DNA of 64,000 nucleotides from Trichinella spiralis (taxonomy: Eukaryota > Nematoda > Enoplea > Trichinellida > Trichinellidae): NCBI GenBank assembly GCA_000181795.3, contig CM012953.1:9782751-9846750 (forward strand), read 5' to 3'. The notes beneath the pieces are model-generated. The model worked only from the letters and a program-made list of their open reading frames with translations, did not search any database and was not told where the DNA came from. Position 1 is the first letter of the stretch; every line of letters begins with the position of its first letter. The position numbers were made by a program, and so were the translations under genes. Of this stretch, positions 51,578 to 63,835 are shown piece after piece.

Positions 51578-54554
51578 ATACAGCAACAAATACAACATCA
51601 ACAGCAGCAACAACAGCAGTTACAAGTACAGCAGCAGATACAACATCAAATGCATCACGTAGCTCAGAATCAGATGCATACACAGGCAGTTATTCAGCAA
51701 CAACAACAACAACAACAACAGCAACAGCAACAACAACACGTAAGTTAGTAATATGACAACATGTAAATTTTTGTACCTTTATACTAGCTAACATTTTGTT
51801 GGTTAACTTCGGTGATTAGATATATAAATGCATTATTCCATTTTTTGAATAATTTAAAATTTTAACAATTATAAATTTTACATTTTTTTACTTAGAATAA
51901 AAAAGATGTATCATTTCCATGTAGAAGGTGAAGTTTTTTGATTAAATTAATTAAATTCTTAATCAACTGAAACAAGTTAAAATTATAGAAAATTTGCATA
52001 TCTTGCAAACATTATTCAACGAAATTTTAACTCTACCAGCGAATGTTGTGAATTTTACATATGACAATGAATTTAAAAGTAGATAAGCGAGTTTAAAATT
52101 TTTATTCAACGAAATAAGTGCACTTTTGATTTTTTAAAATATTTTTTTTATAAAATGATGTTGATAAATATTTCATTTATGCTTAGTAAGTGATCATTTA
52201 TTTAGAAGAGGTTTGAAAGTTTTTTTACTGTAATTGTATTTAACCTGCTGCTTGTTTATTCAGAAATTTTCAAATCGACAGAATAAAAGAATTTCAAGTT
52301 TGATATTTACTTTTCTTTTCTTTTTCTTTTGTAATTAATTTTTACACGATGAATTCGATTTTATTTTATTTATGGTGATGATTTTATTTTAAATAGCAAC
52401 AGCAGTTCGCGAGCGTCAGACAACAGCAGCAGATGCAAATGTTGCAGCCGATGATGCAGCAGCCTGGTGCGGTTCGTTTTGCTGACCAGTCGACGACAAT
52501 GTTGTACAGTCGTCCACCGGCCACTCCTGTCATGATACCTCAAACGCCGGCTCCAGTTCAGCAGCCTCCATCACAGCCGGCACCAGTGACTCCCATGAGT
52601 GGACAGGCCGCATCTCCAAATGTCAACATCGGTACACCGTATCCGAGCTCATCTCCTGCCGGCGCTCACATGATGGGTCCTTCGCCTGCGTATGCTGCCG
52701 AGACCTCGCCCGTTTGCCATCCAGCTGCTACACCTGGTCCCAAAACGTCACAAAGTATTACGATGGATTATTCTGTAATTGTTATTCAATGCTATTTTTA
52801 TTACCAGTGAGTCCTGCTGCGAACAGTTTGCCACCGGAAAGTATTGGCGCAGAGCATTCGCCTTATAAAGAAAAAGTGAATGAATTGCTTGTCTATTTGG
52901 AACCACTGAAACGTTTAATAGAGCAGACGAAAGAATCTACTTCAGGTACAATCGTAAACAGTTTTCTTTGGAATATTTATTTATATTATTTAACTTTTTT
53001 TGATTAAGATTCTAGTCAAACACAAAAGTTCCAACGGATGGTCGACATACTTGAAGGGCGAAAGTATGTGTAGTACTTTGAAATAAATGGCTCCAATAAT
53101 AAATAAAATTCAGTTCACTTATCTTTTCTTATAACATGTTTTATACTTGTTTAAATTGAATCCTAATAGATAGCACAGACTGGTTGATGTAGTTTTAATT
53201 TGCATAAATTTCTCACAAATTATTTTCGGCAAATGGAAATGAAATCGCACTGAAACTATCGTATTTTTAATGAAAAATACTTTTTATAATAATTGTATTG
53301 GATAATTTTATATTTTGCATTATGATTTAAATTTTTTTTAATGAATTTGTTTTATTTGTTCAGTGATACGTCCATGGACGTGCTGTTAAAGTGCGAGGAG
53401 ACTTTGAAAATGATTTGTCAAAAATCAGACATTATCAAGGTTTGATTGTTTATTTGTTTTTCATAACAGCTCGCTGTGAAGCGTTGATTTCTGATAGGTC
53501 AAAGATCGAAATATTAATCAACCGTTACTGGATGCTATCAGTGCTATAACTAAGCGAGAACGTCAAAAGATTGATCTTTACGAATATTTCAACTTTCCGC
53601 TTTATCAGTGTTCGTTGAAGAATACTTGGTATGCTCTTTATTAAATAAAATTTAAAAAACAATTTTAAGCTTTGTAAACAACGCGAATTGGTTGAAAAAA
53701 TTATCTTTATATAATTTTTGAACTTAATAACTTAGTGTTGATACGTAAAGTATAGTACGTTACTGTTTTTAGTCCAGATTGTTTGAAAGGAAGCTGTGAA
53801 AACGAAACCGCCCAGACATCGAATGTCCAAGATTCTGACCAGATCAGCATACCATTGAATATACAACGTGAAATTGGAAGCTTGGAATCCAAGTTTCGCG
53901 TAACAATAGATCCATCCCAGAGGCCTTTGCGATCTAGTTGCAAATTTATTTCTGTTTTGTGCGAACTGCGTAAGTCGTCATTTGACTTTATTTATTAAAA
54001 ATTGTTTCAAATTTCTGTTATTTAAAATTAACCAATATTAGTATGATGATGTATTTTAAAATAGGTTTAAAATTGTATTTATTTTTCAGTAGATATAACA
54101 TTACCAAGTGTCCCACCTATTTATATTCGCATTCCGACGAACTACCCTCAGTCTCCTCCAAGATATGATTTGGAATGGAGCCAGTACTGTAAGCAGCATA
54201 TTTATTTATAACCTTATGGAGACGTTTGTCTTACTAGGTGTTGTGTATAAATTTTACATTTACTATAAATTTCTTTATCTTTCTTATAGGCGATTCTCCA
54301 TATTTGAATTCTATTCGAAAATCATTGGAATCTTTTTCCAGTGATACTGGTGCGCCTAACACTATAAGCGCTTTGTTGACAAACTGGGTGAGCAAGTTTT
54401 TCTTTGTCTGCTGTATGGTCTGTTAAACTATTTTTGACAAAATGTTAAATTTTTTACACATTATTTGAATTACTTTTTACAAATTCATTCTTATTTTCTA
54501 TTTTTAATTTATGTTGTTTAGGAAACTTGCGTTCGTGATGCCAGCTTTATATAA
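48158..54554 (+). CDS. MED15: Mediator tail subunit MED15
   Basis: MED15 receives activators through its KIX domain; its C-terminal part docks into the Mediator tail. Exons: 48158-48210, 49540-49633, 49704-49743, 49988-50250, 50359-50551, 51390-51739, 52397-52754, 52808-52945, 53009-53063, 53364-53439, 53498-53628, 53773-53969, 54090-54188, 54290-54387 and 54522-54554, giving 725 residues (human about 790). The KIX domain, residues 3-62, reads DWRSQRQREKVIQHL, then GDARQVENAIFLKANNQEEY. Long Gln runs occupy exons 4 and 6. Exon 8 has the conserved HSPYKEKVNELLVYLEPLKR. The end, SALLTNW then ETCVRDA, closes the MED15 domain. The donors of exons 3 (GTCTGT) and 4 (GTCGGT) are non-standard, so those junctions are less certain. 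The first intron is 1.3 kb. Confidence 0.9.
50106..50160 (+). repeat. CAG/CAA run coding polyglutamine (MED15 exon 4)
   Basis: This mixed CAG and CAA run encodes about 16 glutamines, interrupted once near its start. Confidence 0.9.
51150..51265. other. GC-rich, hairpin-capable patch in a MED15 intron
   Basis: This is an island of much higher GC than the intron around it. ccggctt at 51190-51196 pairs with aagccgg at 51251-51257. Inside that, ggtcgact at 51201-51208 pairs with agtcgatt at 51232-51239 (one G-U at least), leaving a loop of about 23 bases. It may be a structured RNA, a repeat remnant or a promoter. Confidence 0.4.
51490..51739 (+). repeat. Long CAA/CAG run coding polyglutamine (MED15 exon 6)
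   Basis: CAA-rich with interspersed CAG, Ile and His codons, it encodes nearly 80 residues that are mostly Gln. The mixed codons suggest an old and relatively stable tract. Confidence 0.9.
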
Positions 54555-55444
54555 TGTTGTATTAGTGAAAATTGTTTTTTGCCAGATAATATGAAAGATT
54601 ATTGTTGAAAAGCTAAACGTCTATGGGTTAGACTTTGTTTATTATACGGAATGTTGAATGGCACTCATTTGGGATTGTGGAGATGAGATTGATGGAAGTA
54701 AAACTTATTGCGTTGTTTAATTTCAGTGCAGAAAAAGTTTTTGAATAATGTGATGAAAAGTGAAAATCATTGGGATGTTGTGATTTTAATGAAAAAATTA
54801 CAGAATCGTCAGTTATTGAACCCTTTTTAAAGTAAATATTATTGTAAAATTAATCAGTGAATCAATAATTTTGTTGATAGCACATAATTACAGAAACTGG
54901 GAAATGATGTGATACCTAAATTGCAAGACAGTCTGCCGTTGGTTGGCAAAGCATTAGTTACTAGCCATTGAACTCCCATACCGTTAGCTTGCAATACATA
55001 ACGTGAGAGTATTATTATTAGCAGCAGTAACTGTTGATAATGAATTAAAATGTCGACGTTTGACAACAGTTATTAAGTTTGTTGGTTGTGCTGTTTATTG
55101 TCGATGATGCAATTTTATTATTTAATGGTAGTTGTTGCTGTCGGTCGTGGATAAATTTAATGCGTCATTTGAATAAGTTTTTACAGATTTGTTGTTCATG
55201 CTATTATTATTCTGCCGGACAAGAAAATAACGGCAAGAGGCAGGGCAGATTAACAGCAGGAATGAGGTTCACAAGTTAGAAATTGTTTTTAATATGTAAA
55301 TTTAAAATGAATCGTATCAGTTATTCAAACAATCTTTTAAACAAAAATATAACAAAATTTTGTAATATTTAAATATTAAAAAATTAAATTTATATATTGA
55401 TAAGCGTTGCTGAATAAATTTAAATAATTAGACGTTAAAAATTT
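54555..55444. other. 3'-3' spacer between MED15 and PSMC3
   Basis: This holds the untranslated tails of convergent genes. I do not support the short open frame at 55079-55279. Confidence 0.4.
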
Positions 55445-57050
55445 TCATGCATAAAGAGAAATATTTATCTTTCTCTTCGCTTGAACCTCCAATATTGCAG
55501 CTAAAAAGTGTTCGTGCGTAATTTGAACTTTGTTTTCACGCAGAGCAACCATTCCCTAAAATAATTTTAAATAAAGGCGTAATCATGTATGAAAAGTTAT
55601 AAATCATGAGCAGATGCTACCGCTTCGGTTACGACGGCTTTGCACTGCGCGCCATTGAAGTCATTGGTACAACGGGCAAGCTCTTCGAAGTTGACTTTGG
55701 GGCTAAAACCAAATAAAACTTAACTGGAAGCAAATATGTTAATTTTGAATTAAATAATAAACAAAATTGCTGCAATTTACGAAACATTCATTTTCTGAGC
55801 GTGGATTTGCATTATTTGTACTCTAGCTTTCTCATTGGGCAATGGTAGTTCAACTTTACGATCAAAACGGCCGCTTCTCGTCAGCGCTGGATCTAAAACA
55901 TCTGGTCGATTTGTTGCAGCAATGACTCGAATATTTTCGTTAACTTTAAAGCCGTCCATTTGTGTCAACAATTCCAACATGGTGCGATGAACTTCGTGAT
56001 CACTTCCACGCTCAGAATTGCGACGTTTTGATCCTGCAATTAAAACAATAATCAGTGCAATTTAATATTTTTAAATATTTATGTGAGCGTAAACCTATAG
56101 AATCTATTTCGTCGATGAACAGAACCGTTGGTGCTTTTTCTTTAGCTAGTCTGAAAGCTTCTCGGACCATCTTTCCTCCTTCTCCAATGTAGCGTTGCAG
56201 CAGCACCGTACCAGACAGTTTCAAAAACGTACATTTAGCATTTGATGCTAAAGCTCTTGCTAACAACGTTTTTCCAGTACCAGGCGGTCCGTACATCAGA
56301 ACTCCTTTTGGTGGCTGCACTCGAAACGCTTCAAAGTATTCTTTATGGGTTATTGGATAAATCACCGCTTCGATCATTTCCTGAATTTGATTATCCAAAC
56401 CTCCAATGTCACAGAACTGTTGATTCGGTTGATTTATTACTTCCATTCCCTTAAAATTTGATATTGCATATGCATAGTTATTGTTGATGAATTATAATAC
56501 TTTAATACGAGGATCATATTCAGAAGGCAATAAATCGACAAGTTTTAATCCATCTCTGGATATAGCAGCCAAATCTCCAACTTTAAATACACCTGGCTGT
56601 ATCAAGCCAGAATTTGGCAGCAGGTATTTGAGGCGAGTCAATGCATTGATCACGATTAGTTCAACTTGGTTCTGCTTACCAGCTACATCAACCTTGTCAG
56701 TATTTGTTATATTCTTTGCACCAACAACTTCTTTCACCTTCAGTATTTCAGAAATGGTACAAACAATGAACGGTAAGCGCTTGTATTTTTGAAGTTCACT
56801 TTGTATCATCTATAACGTTGTTAATAATATAAGAAATAAATATGCCACAATCACTGTTAATCAATAAAAGTACTGTTGCTACCTTTATTGCTTGCTGATG
56901 GTCAAACAGTTCTTTCGCTAATGCATTAAGCTCTTTTTTCAATAAAAAAAACTTTGTTTCTGTTTTCTTAATTTCTTTTAACAGTTCCAATCTGTTCATA
57001 TTGAATACCTTTTTTTGTTTACTTTGTAAATACGTTGACAGAGGTATCAT
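55445..57050 (-). CDS. PSMC3: 26S proteasome ATPase subunit PSMC3/Rpt5-like
   Basis: This is one of six AAA+ ATPases that unfold substrates at the base of the 19S particle. Exons: 57050-56883, 56809-56501, 56449-56095, 56033-55781, 55702-55621 and 55555-55445, giving 425 residues (human PSMC3 439). An N-terminal coiled coil (about 15-60) is followed by the OB domain (residues 60-155). Walker A is GPPGTGKT near 213, Walker B is VLFIDEID near 268, and the arginine-finger region is [13 protein letters not shown]. The late block [20 protein letters not shown], then [16 protein letters not shown], is specific to Rpt5. The protein ends SLYA, a C-terminal HbYX motif that can dock in the 20S alpha ring. 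It is more divergent than a typical Rpt5. The start could also be the inner Met at 56999. Confidence 0.87.
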
Positions 57051-58221
57051 ATCGATTTCAAACCAAAAGTTTGCGATGGTTCAAAATGTGTCTCTGCTAA
57101 AACAAAAGTAGCATAAGAAAAGGTAAAACCATAAAAATTAATAAAGATAAAAGTAAAGCAATGACCACTCACAGCTTGCTCGCTCTGCACTTAAACTTTA
57201 TATCTAGAAACGAAAAGCAGCAATCAGTGATATGTTTTAAAGTTGGTTTAAAGTATATTGCATCTGTCTTTAGTTCAAAACTTTGAAATTTAAAGTTGCA
57301 TTTAATCAAACAGTTTTTGAATAGCACAGCTTCTCGAATTATGATTGGTGTATTTGAAACACCAATCCAGAAATCAGCAGTTCCTACATTATTTTAATTT
57401 GATCTAAATTAAGAAAAAATTTTTACGGCGTTTTTTACTGGTCGTAAAAAGCGTTATTTCATTGGACGTCTGCGCCAGAGGTTTTCTTGTTTAATAGTTT
57501 ACTGATCCAAAATTTTGCAATGTGATTAATAGTGATGCTTTTCCTTTCCTTAGTTGAAATATTTCCATTTGTAATTTTCGTAACTTCGTAACTCAACAAG
57601 TGGTGAAGTTTTTAATATTTTTAAATTTAATTAAGTTTACTTTTATCACACTTTATGAAGTTCTATCATTATTGAATGTGATGCATCACATTCACTTTTA
57701 AAATATAGTAATTGTTGTGAATTTTCAACTTTTAGATGACCAGTATATTCAAAAACATATATTTCAAAATAAACAAAAATTTTTAATTATTTTATATATT
57801 ATTTCATTATAATCATGATACGCCAAATGTAATAGAAATCACTAAGCAAACACAACAAACAAAAAATATGAAAAACAATAATTTTCATCGTTTATAATTC
57901 AACAACAACAACAGTAAGGAACACACAACAACAATAACAACATTAATGAAAACAAAACAGCGAACAATATTAACAATACTAAAATGATCAAAAATGAAAA
58001 AAGCAGCAATACATTATAATATAAATAAAATGCAAAACTGCCATATGAAAAGCCGCATTAAATCATCTAAGGCAACATGTAGATTAATGCTGCATGAACC
58101 CGCCCAATTGTTCAACTACCACAGTGATATTCATCCGTATACTGTTCATTGCGTTCTTGTTTTTTTCAGCATAAACACTGCTTATTCTGTTTATCTTAAG
58201 CTAGTAGCGTTATACTTTTCT
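57051..58221. other. Upstream of PSMC3: repeats, no gene
   Basis: This contains a perfect 8-bp hairpin (attggtgt at 57344, acaccaat at 57359, loop of 7), the first copy of the dispersed repeat (57430-57680) and an A/C-rich stretch with AACAACAAC runs (57895-57970). No coding structure is seen. Confidence 0.4.
57430..57680 (+). repeat. Dispersed repeat, copy 1
   Basis: This shares an ordered set of words with 60840-61110 and 63836-64000: tttcattgg(a/t)cgt, ggttttcttg, ttttgcaatgtgatta, gtaatttt and ttattaagttta-like, ending near tcattattgaa. It is diverged by both substitutions and short indels. Confidence 0.55.
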
Positions 58222-58907
58222 CATTTCCGTAGTCCAATGAACGCTTCTACAGTACCCTGTTCTGTGATCAGCAGCTGGAGCAGTTCATACAGCCAAAGAT
58301 GTGGTTTTTTGCTTCCATTTTTAACTCATTATGCAAACCTTCCAAATGGTCATTGGTTCAAATATTGACGTGATATAAATTCCAAAGCTGAAATCTTTCA
58401 TAAGTCAAAAATTCCTGCTAAAAATATTGAAATAAAATTACTAAGTATTCTGACGTGTCAACTTAAAACAAACAAACACCAGCATCAATTTACGGCAGAG
58501 AAAAAAATGTTGCTAGTAGCATTTTTATCTTTCTACTTGTTTCATTCCGTCTATTGTATCGAGCATCTGAGCATAACTTACTGACATTCCTATGTTCTGC
58601 TTGAAAGAATTGAATATGGCAGCTCATTATTTGAATAACGAACAGCACAGAAAAAATTATTGCTTAACTTCATTTTAAATATGAAATATGAAGCTGCTCC
58701 CACGCTTTTTAAATCAATTTTATTCTTGCTCAAGCTGCATTCTTTGAGGCGGTTTCCTATCGGAAACATCTGCCATTATAAGAATGGTGAAAAGAACAGA
58801 TAAAATTGTTTTGAAGAGGTGTTGTCACATCAAATCTCAAAAGTCACACCGCTCCCATTATTTCCTGTTGAATTTTATTTTTCTTGTTCCGGTTGGCTAG
58901 TTCAATT
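58222..58907 (+). mobile_element. Left arm of a long inverted repeat (probable DNA-transposon end)
   Basis: Reversed and complemented, this segment matches 62146-62812 along its whole length with few mismatches. Matching stretches include caaaccttccaaatggtcat, gcggtttcctatcggaaaca and ttgttccggttggctagttc. The left arm has an extra insert of about 17 bases near 58270. It contains two tandem copies of a roughly 156 bp unit. Confidence 0.8.
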
Positions 58908-60529
58908 CGGCTAGCAAGCGGAAACATCTGCCACTGACAAAATAGTAAACAGAACAGAAGCAAACTATTTTCTACTGCCGTCGCTTGAAATATAAATCGA
59001 TAGATTGCGCCCTATTAATTCAGTTTTTTCTTTCTTTTAGCTGGTTAACTGATAGTAGCTATGTATTTTTAACTGTCATTCAAATAATCATTTTCTTGAG
59101 TTTCGTTGAATAAATAATGTCTGTGATGAAACTAGAGTAGAATATTTTCAGATTAGAAGATCAGTAAAATATGAATAACTTTAACTTATTATAATTGTGT
59201 TTTTTGAATGTAAAAGTCAAATATGAAGTATTCATGTGAAGTGCACTTCATTTAAATATTAATTGAAACTTCTGCCACATTCTGATGAAATTCTTTTTTG
59301 CAAGTACTTCAGAAAACACCCAAAAAATTCAAAATTTTATTTTTATGATTGCTTTACTGTCAATGATAATTATTTAATATAAAAAGAAATAAACAGTGAA
59401 CAACAACGGAGAAATCGCTACATTGGTGAGTGCGTGTTCGCGCAGCAGTTTGCTGTTCGCTGCAATAAAAACAATCTACAAACTGGAAATTTAGTAGACG
59501 CTAGAATTCAAGCAGCTCATCCAACGCTCAGATGCGCTGTTCAGCATCTTTGATGCAGGCGGAATGCTTGAACCAAGCAATTCAAGCAAGGAATACAGGC
59601 AGCAACAAATGTAAGTCAATCTTTCCAAATTCTATTTCCAGTTCGTTGTATCTGTGATAGAGTTGTTCCAGTTGGTGGAAAAATCTAACCACATTCAACA
59701 GCTTCTACCCGTCAGCGCATGAGTCAGAATTTTTGAACGCTTGTTACATTGCCACATGCTGGTTTTTTATTAACATTTAGGCGTCTGCCGGTGTACCTCC
59801 TTATGTTGCTTCAGCCGTCGGTCGTTGATATCCGCCGCATAGTCACAGAACAGCCTCATGAAGCTATTTAACAGGATTCTTTGATCTTTGTAACAGAGAC
59901 ACTCATTTCAACCAGATATTCACCGGTGGAGCAAATGACGTAATCGAATACAATAATCGTAAATAATTGCTGTTTCCTATGTTTGATGTTCATAGTCTAC
60001 TTTCACCATCCGCCCAATGCAGGAGAACGATGTGCAAAGCAGATTCAACGGATGCAAATGAACAGTTACCGTATTCAGTTGCTCTTTCACAGATAACACT
60101 TCTTGGAGTATTTCTCTGAACTGGTCAGATCATCACTGATTCCATGGAACCGCTGACCTGATCTGCTACATAATGGAGAAACGTCTTTATATATGTGTTC
60201 GCTGCTGAGGATGCCGTGAACTCTGTAATGTTCGATCGCCAGCCTCCATCGAATGTACGCAATATGAGTCAGTGAAACCAACTGAAAGAAAAGTAACACG
60301 GCCGAAAGAAGGCCGTCACAGAATATGAAAAATAATGGGCACAGAGCTGTATGACATAATGTAAGAGCGGATTAAAAGACGTCAGAAGGTTGCTGATCAC
60401 GCAGATCATCTAGAATATTATGTAACCAGAACATGGGCAGGAAGTAAAATAGAAGTAGATTTGCACTATTCTTCTCAGAGATGACTGTACTGAGGCGTGT
60501 CAGTGTGTTGAATACTGGATATCTTAGAT

Positions 60530-60610
60530 CAGGGGTGAGCAACTTTCTGGCTACTAGAGGCCACATTCAGCATCCTTATTGTCATAACGGACGCAAGTGG
60601 GCCTAACCAC
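60530..60610 (+). mobile_element. hAT-like transposon terminus
   Basis: The sequence caggggtgagcaactttctg followed by gctactagaggccacatt, then a second ggcc-rich stretch, has the form CAGGGGTG-x-CAA-x(n)-GGCCACAT. I know this form from hAT-superfamily ends. The preceding 8 bases (tcttagat) could be a target duplication, but I found no matching right end in the window. Confidence 0.4.
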
Positions 60611-60839
60611 ACTGTCCATTGATGTCCAATGTGATTTGAAAATCTACCTACGACCGCGTTTACGCCAATTCCAAAACCATGGAATGAGATGCATAACAAG
60701 AAATATTTTGTTGTTGAAAATTTATTCAATTCAGCGTCGCTCTCCACGACCGCTGTTTCAGATGTTCAGTATGTGCATGTGCGTGCGTGAGTGTGCGCGC
60801 TGCTGGATTAGTGACGCGTTGTTCTGTTGTGCGAATTTA

Positions 60840-61110
60840 TTTTGTCCACTACCCACGCAATTTTTTCTGACCTTGATAACGTTCTGTCATTGGTCGTCCA
60901 TATCTTACCGGTTTTCTTGTGCAATTGTTCATTGGTTGACAGTTTTGCACTGTGATTAGCTATAATACTCTTTATTTCATTGGTCAAAATATTTTCAACA
61001 CTGACTTTTGTAACTTTATTTTGGTAATTTTTTATATTTTGAAATTTTATTAAGTTACTTTATTTCAAAAATTATGAAGATTTATCATCAATAAATATGC
61101 TGGTTGGGCA
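60840..61110 (+). repeat. Dispersed repeat, copy 2
   Basis: Words shared with copies 1 and 3 include tcattggtcgt, ggttttcttg, tgttcattggttga and tgtgattagcta. Several ATTGG (reverse CCAAT) boxes are spaced along it. Confidence 0.55.
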
Positions 61111-62145
61111 AGCGATGCTATGGTTTTTATTTCACATTTTTTGCTTGTTCAAACTGTTAAGTCGAAGCGCCCAGAAACCAGAAGCATCAGGCATTGCGAG
61201 AGGACTGAACAGAAAATAAAAAGTTGTTTATCGCAGGCGTCACTTCAGATTTGAATTGTGAAACCACTTCCATGTTTCTTCATAAAGAAAGGACATAGTG
61301 CTACAATGATTTTTTACATGGCGCACTCTGTATATTGTGAAAATAATGAATTAGTCAGTAAAGCATTCAAATCACCAAATTAGTCGTCGCTTTAAATCTT
61401 AAATGTCAATACTCTTACGGATTTTAAAGTAATGTTTTTCAGTTGTTTGAACTGGTTAACTCAAACCCACTACAATTAGCAGCACGAGCCACTGTGAGAA
61501 TAATAGACAGAACAGAAAAATTCAACTTTTCAAATCAGCCGTCGCTCAAATCTGAAATGTCAAGTCACTCCCACAGTTTTCAATGAAATTTTTTTAATTG
61601 TTCAAACTGGTGAGCTGCAACTTATTCTCAAATGTCATACAAATAATTATAGGATTTGACTTTTGCTAAAGAAATAATTTCTGTGATATACCTAATGAGA
61701 GAATTCTATTAGCACTTAATTTAAATATGCTAAAACGCTGTTCTGTTAACAAGAAGCATCAGATCGATTGGATCCATAAGTGCTGTTATTAATCTGGAAT
61801 GTTCAATTTTCCTCATCACTAAAGTAGTTCAGATTCAAAATGTTACAAAAGAATGCGTTTATTTATTACACAGATGTGGTAATGCAATGCAACTAAGGTG
61901 CTTGTAAACATTCATCAACGCCTGCTGCAAAAAATGCTTGCTCAAGCACACAAAAAATCATTGCTATTACTGCAAAGAATTAACATGCAACAGTTTGTTT
62001 CAACAGTTACAAATAAAAATAAATAGATACATAAAATTCTATCAAAGTACTTTGATAATGACACGTTAAAAATGAATGGCGCAAGAAGAAAAGTTAAAGT
62101 TTCTTCATTCACAGGGCAGTCGAGATGAATTTCTTAGTCCTCCGC

Positions 62146-62812
62146 ATTGAACTAGCCAACCGGAACAAGAAAAATAAAATTCAACAGGAAACAATGGGAG
62201 CGGTGTGACTTTTGAGATTTGATGTGACAACACCTCTTCAAAACAATTTTATCTGTTCTTTTCACCATTTTTACAATGGCAGATGTTTCCGATAGGAAAC
62301 CGCCTCAAATAATGCAACTTGAGCAAGAAAAAATTGATTTAAAAAGCGTGGGAGCAGCTTCATATTTCATATTTAAAATGAAGTTAAGCAATAATTTTTT
62401 CTGTGCTGTTCGTTATTCAAATAATGAGCTGCCATATTCAATTCTTTCAAGCAGAACATAGGAATGTCAGTAAGTTATGCTCAGATGCTCGATACAATAG
62501 ACGGAATGAAACAAGTAGAAAGATAAAAATGCTACTAGCAACATTTTTTTCTCTGCCGTAAATTGATGCTGGTGTTTGTTTGTTTTAAGTTGACACGTCA
62601 GAATACTTAGTAATTTTATTTCAATATTTTTAGCAGGAATTTTTGATCTATGAAAGACTTCAGCTTTGGGATTTATATCATGTCAATATTTGAACCAATG
62701 ACCATTTGGAAGGTTTGCATAATGAGTTCAAAATGAAAGCAACAAACCACGTCTTTGGATGTATGATCACAGAACAGGGTACTATAGAAGCGTTCATTGG
62801 ACTACGGAAATG
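62146..62812 (-). mobile_element. Right arm of the long inverted repeat
   Basis: This is the mirror of 58222-58907. The short open frame at 62276-62461 lies inside it and has a decayed counterpart in the left arm, so I treat it as chance. Confidence 0.8.
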
Positions 62813-63510
62813 CAAAACTACTTGAGTGCATCAGAGCAGCAGCCAATAAAATTCACTGTGAAAAATTAAACGGAGTTCATTGGGGAAACCGAGTCTACCT
62901 CTTATATTTATTTAGTAATAACGCAATCTGAATAAAATAATCATATGTATATATATTAAAGATAGATTTTTAGGTATGCGCAAAGTTATACATACTTATC
63001 ATTATAATGTATGATTATGTCATAGTAAGGTACTTATTCTTATAAAATCTGTTTTGTTTACAATTGATTACCATCATTCAGTTTATTGAGAAAATACTGT
63101 TAGGGGTTAAATTGCTATTACCGTATGGGTTAAAATCTGAAGTGATGAAATGAAGCAGTATTAAAATAAGATTAGCTTATCATGAATTTCTTCACAGTTG
63201 AGTGATCAGTTTATAAGGGTGGGGAATATTACATAAGAAATCTTTTCTGACAGGGACAATGCAGCTAGAATGATTCTTTTAGGATAAGAATAGCGTGAAA
63301 ATCCAAAATGATAATACAATTCATAATATTTTTTATCCAAAAATATACTTTTTCGTTACTGTAATTATGGACCATCCAGTTATTACCTTTAATGCTTTTC
63401 AAATGTTCGTTGTTTTTACTATAATTTATAATAAGTAACAATGAAAATAATCTGGTGTGAGAAGTAGCAGCTGCAATTTTTCAAATTTATATCTATTATT
63501 TTTCTTTATA
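62813..63510. other. AT-rich flank, no gene
   Basis: Nothing is recognised beyond AT-rich sequence. Confidence 0.4.
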
Positions 63511-63577
63511 CAGTGCGACCTGATTATCTGATCACACAATTTTGGGGGTCCTTCAGATAATCGAATTTTCAAATAAA
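63511..63577 (+). mobile_element. pogo/Tigger-like terminal inverted repeat
   Basis: This begins cagtgcgacctgattatctg directly after a TA dinucleotide (63509-63510) and continues to cagataatcgaattttcaaa. The order CAGT, GATTATC, then GATAATCGAATTTT is the usual look of pogo/Tigger ends, which insert at TA. The other end is not in the window. Confidence 0.5.
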
Positions 63578-63835
63578 CAATGTTTTCATTTTTTAGATGT
63601 ATGCACATAATTAGAGCGTTTATGGCTGTTATCCTGAGTCGAACGCGGAATAGTAGACATTCTTTTTATTATGAGATGTTATTTGTCCTTTACTCGCTTA
63701 AATTTAATGAACGTTTATTACTAAGGCGATTATATTTTTCAGCGCTACATTCAAAAATCACCAGGTTTACTTTGTGTCATATTCATCATTTTTCTTTGAA
63801 CGAAGGTAGCTTCTTCTGTGCAGCGACATCACGCA

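Larger units (their letters stand above)
58908..62145. mobile_element. Interior of the inverted-repeat element, non-coding and mosaic
   Basis: About 3.2 kb lies between the two arms. I find no long open frame, so the element appears non-autonomous or decayed. It carries a hAT-like end (60530), dispersed-repeat copy 2 (60840-61110) and further copies of the roughly 156 bp unit at about 61100-61640. Confidence 0.5.

Noticed and set aside
51480-51756. Val/Ala-rich and Thr/Ala-rich open frames over MED15 exon 6
   Set aside because: These are other-frame readings of the CAA/CAG run.
62276-62461. Short ATG-initiated open frame in the right inverted arm
   Set aside because: The matching left arm does not keep the frame, and the sequence is repeat DNA.
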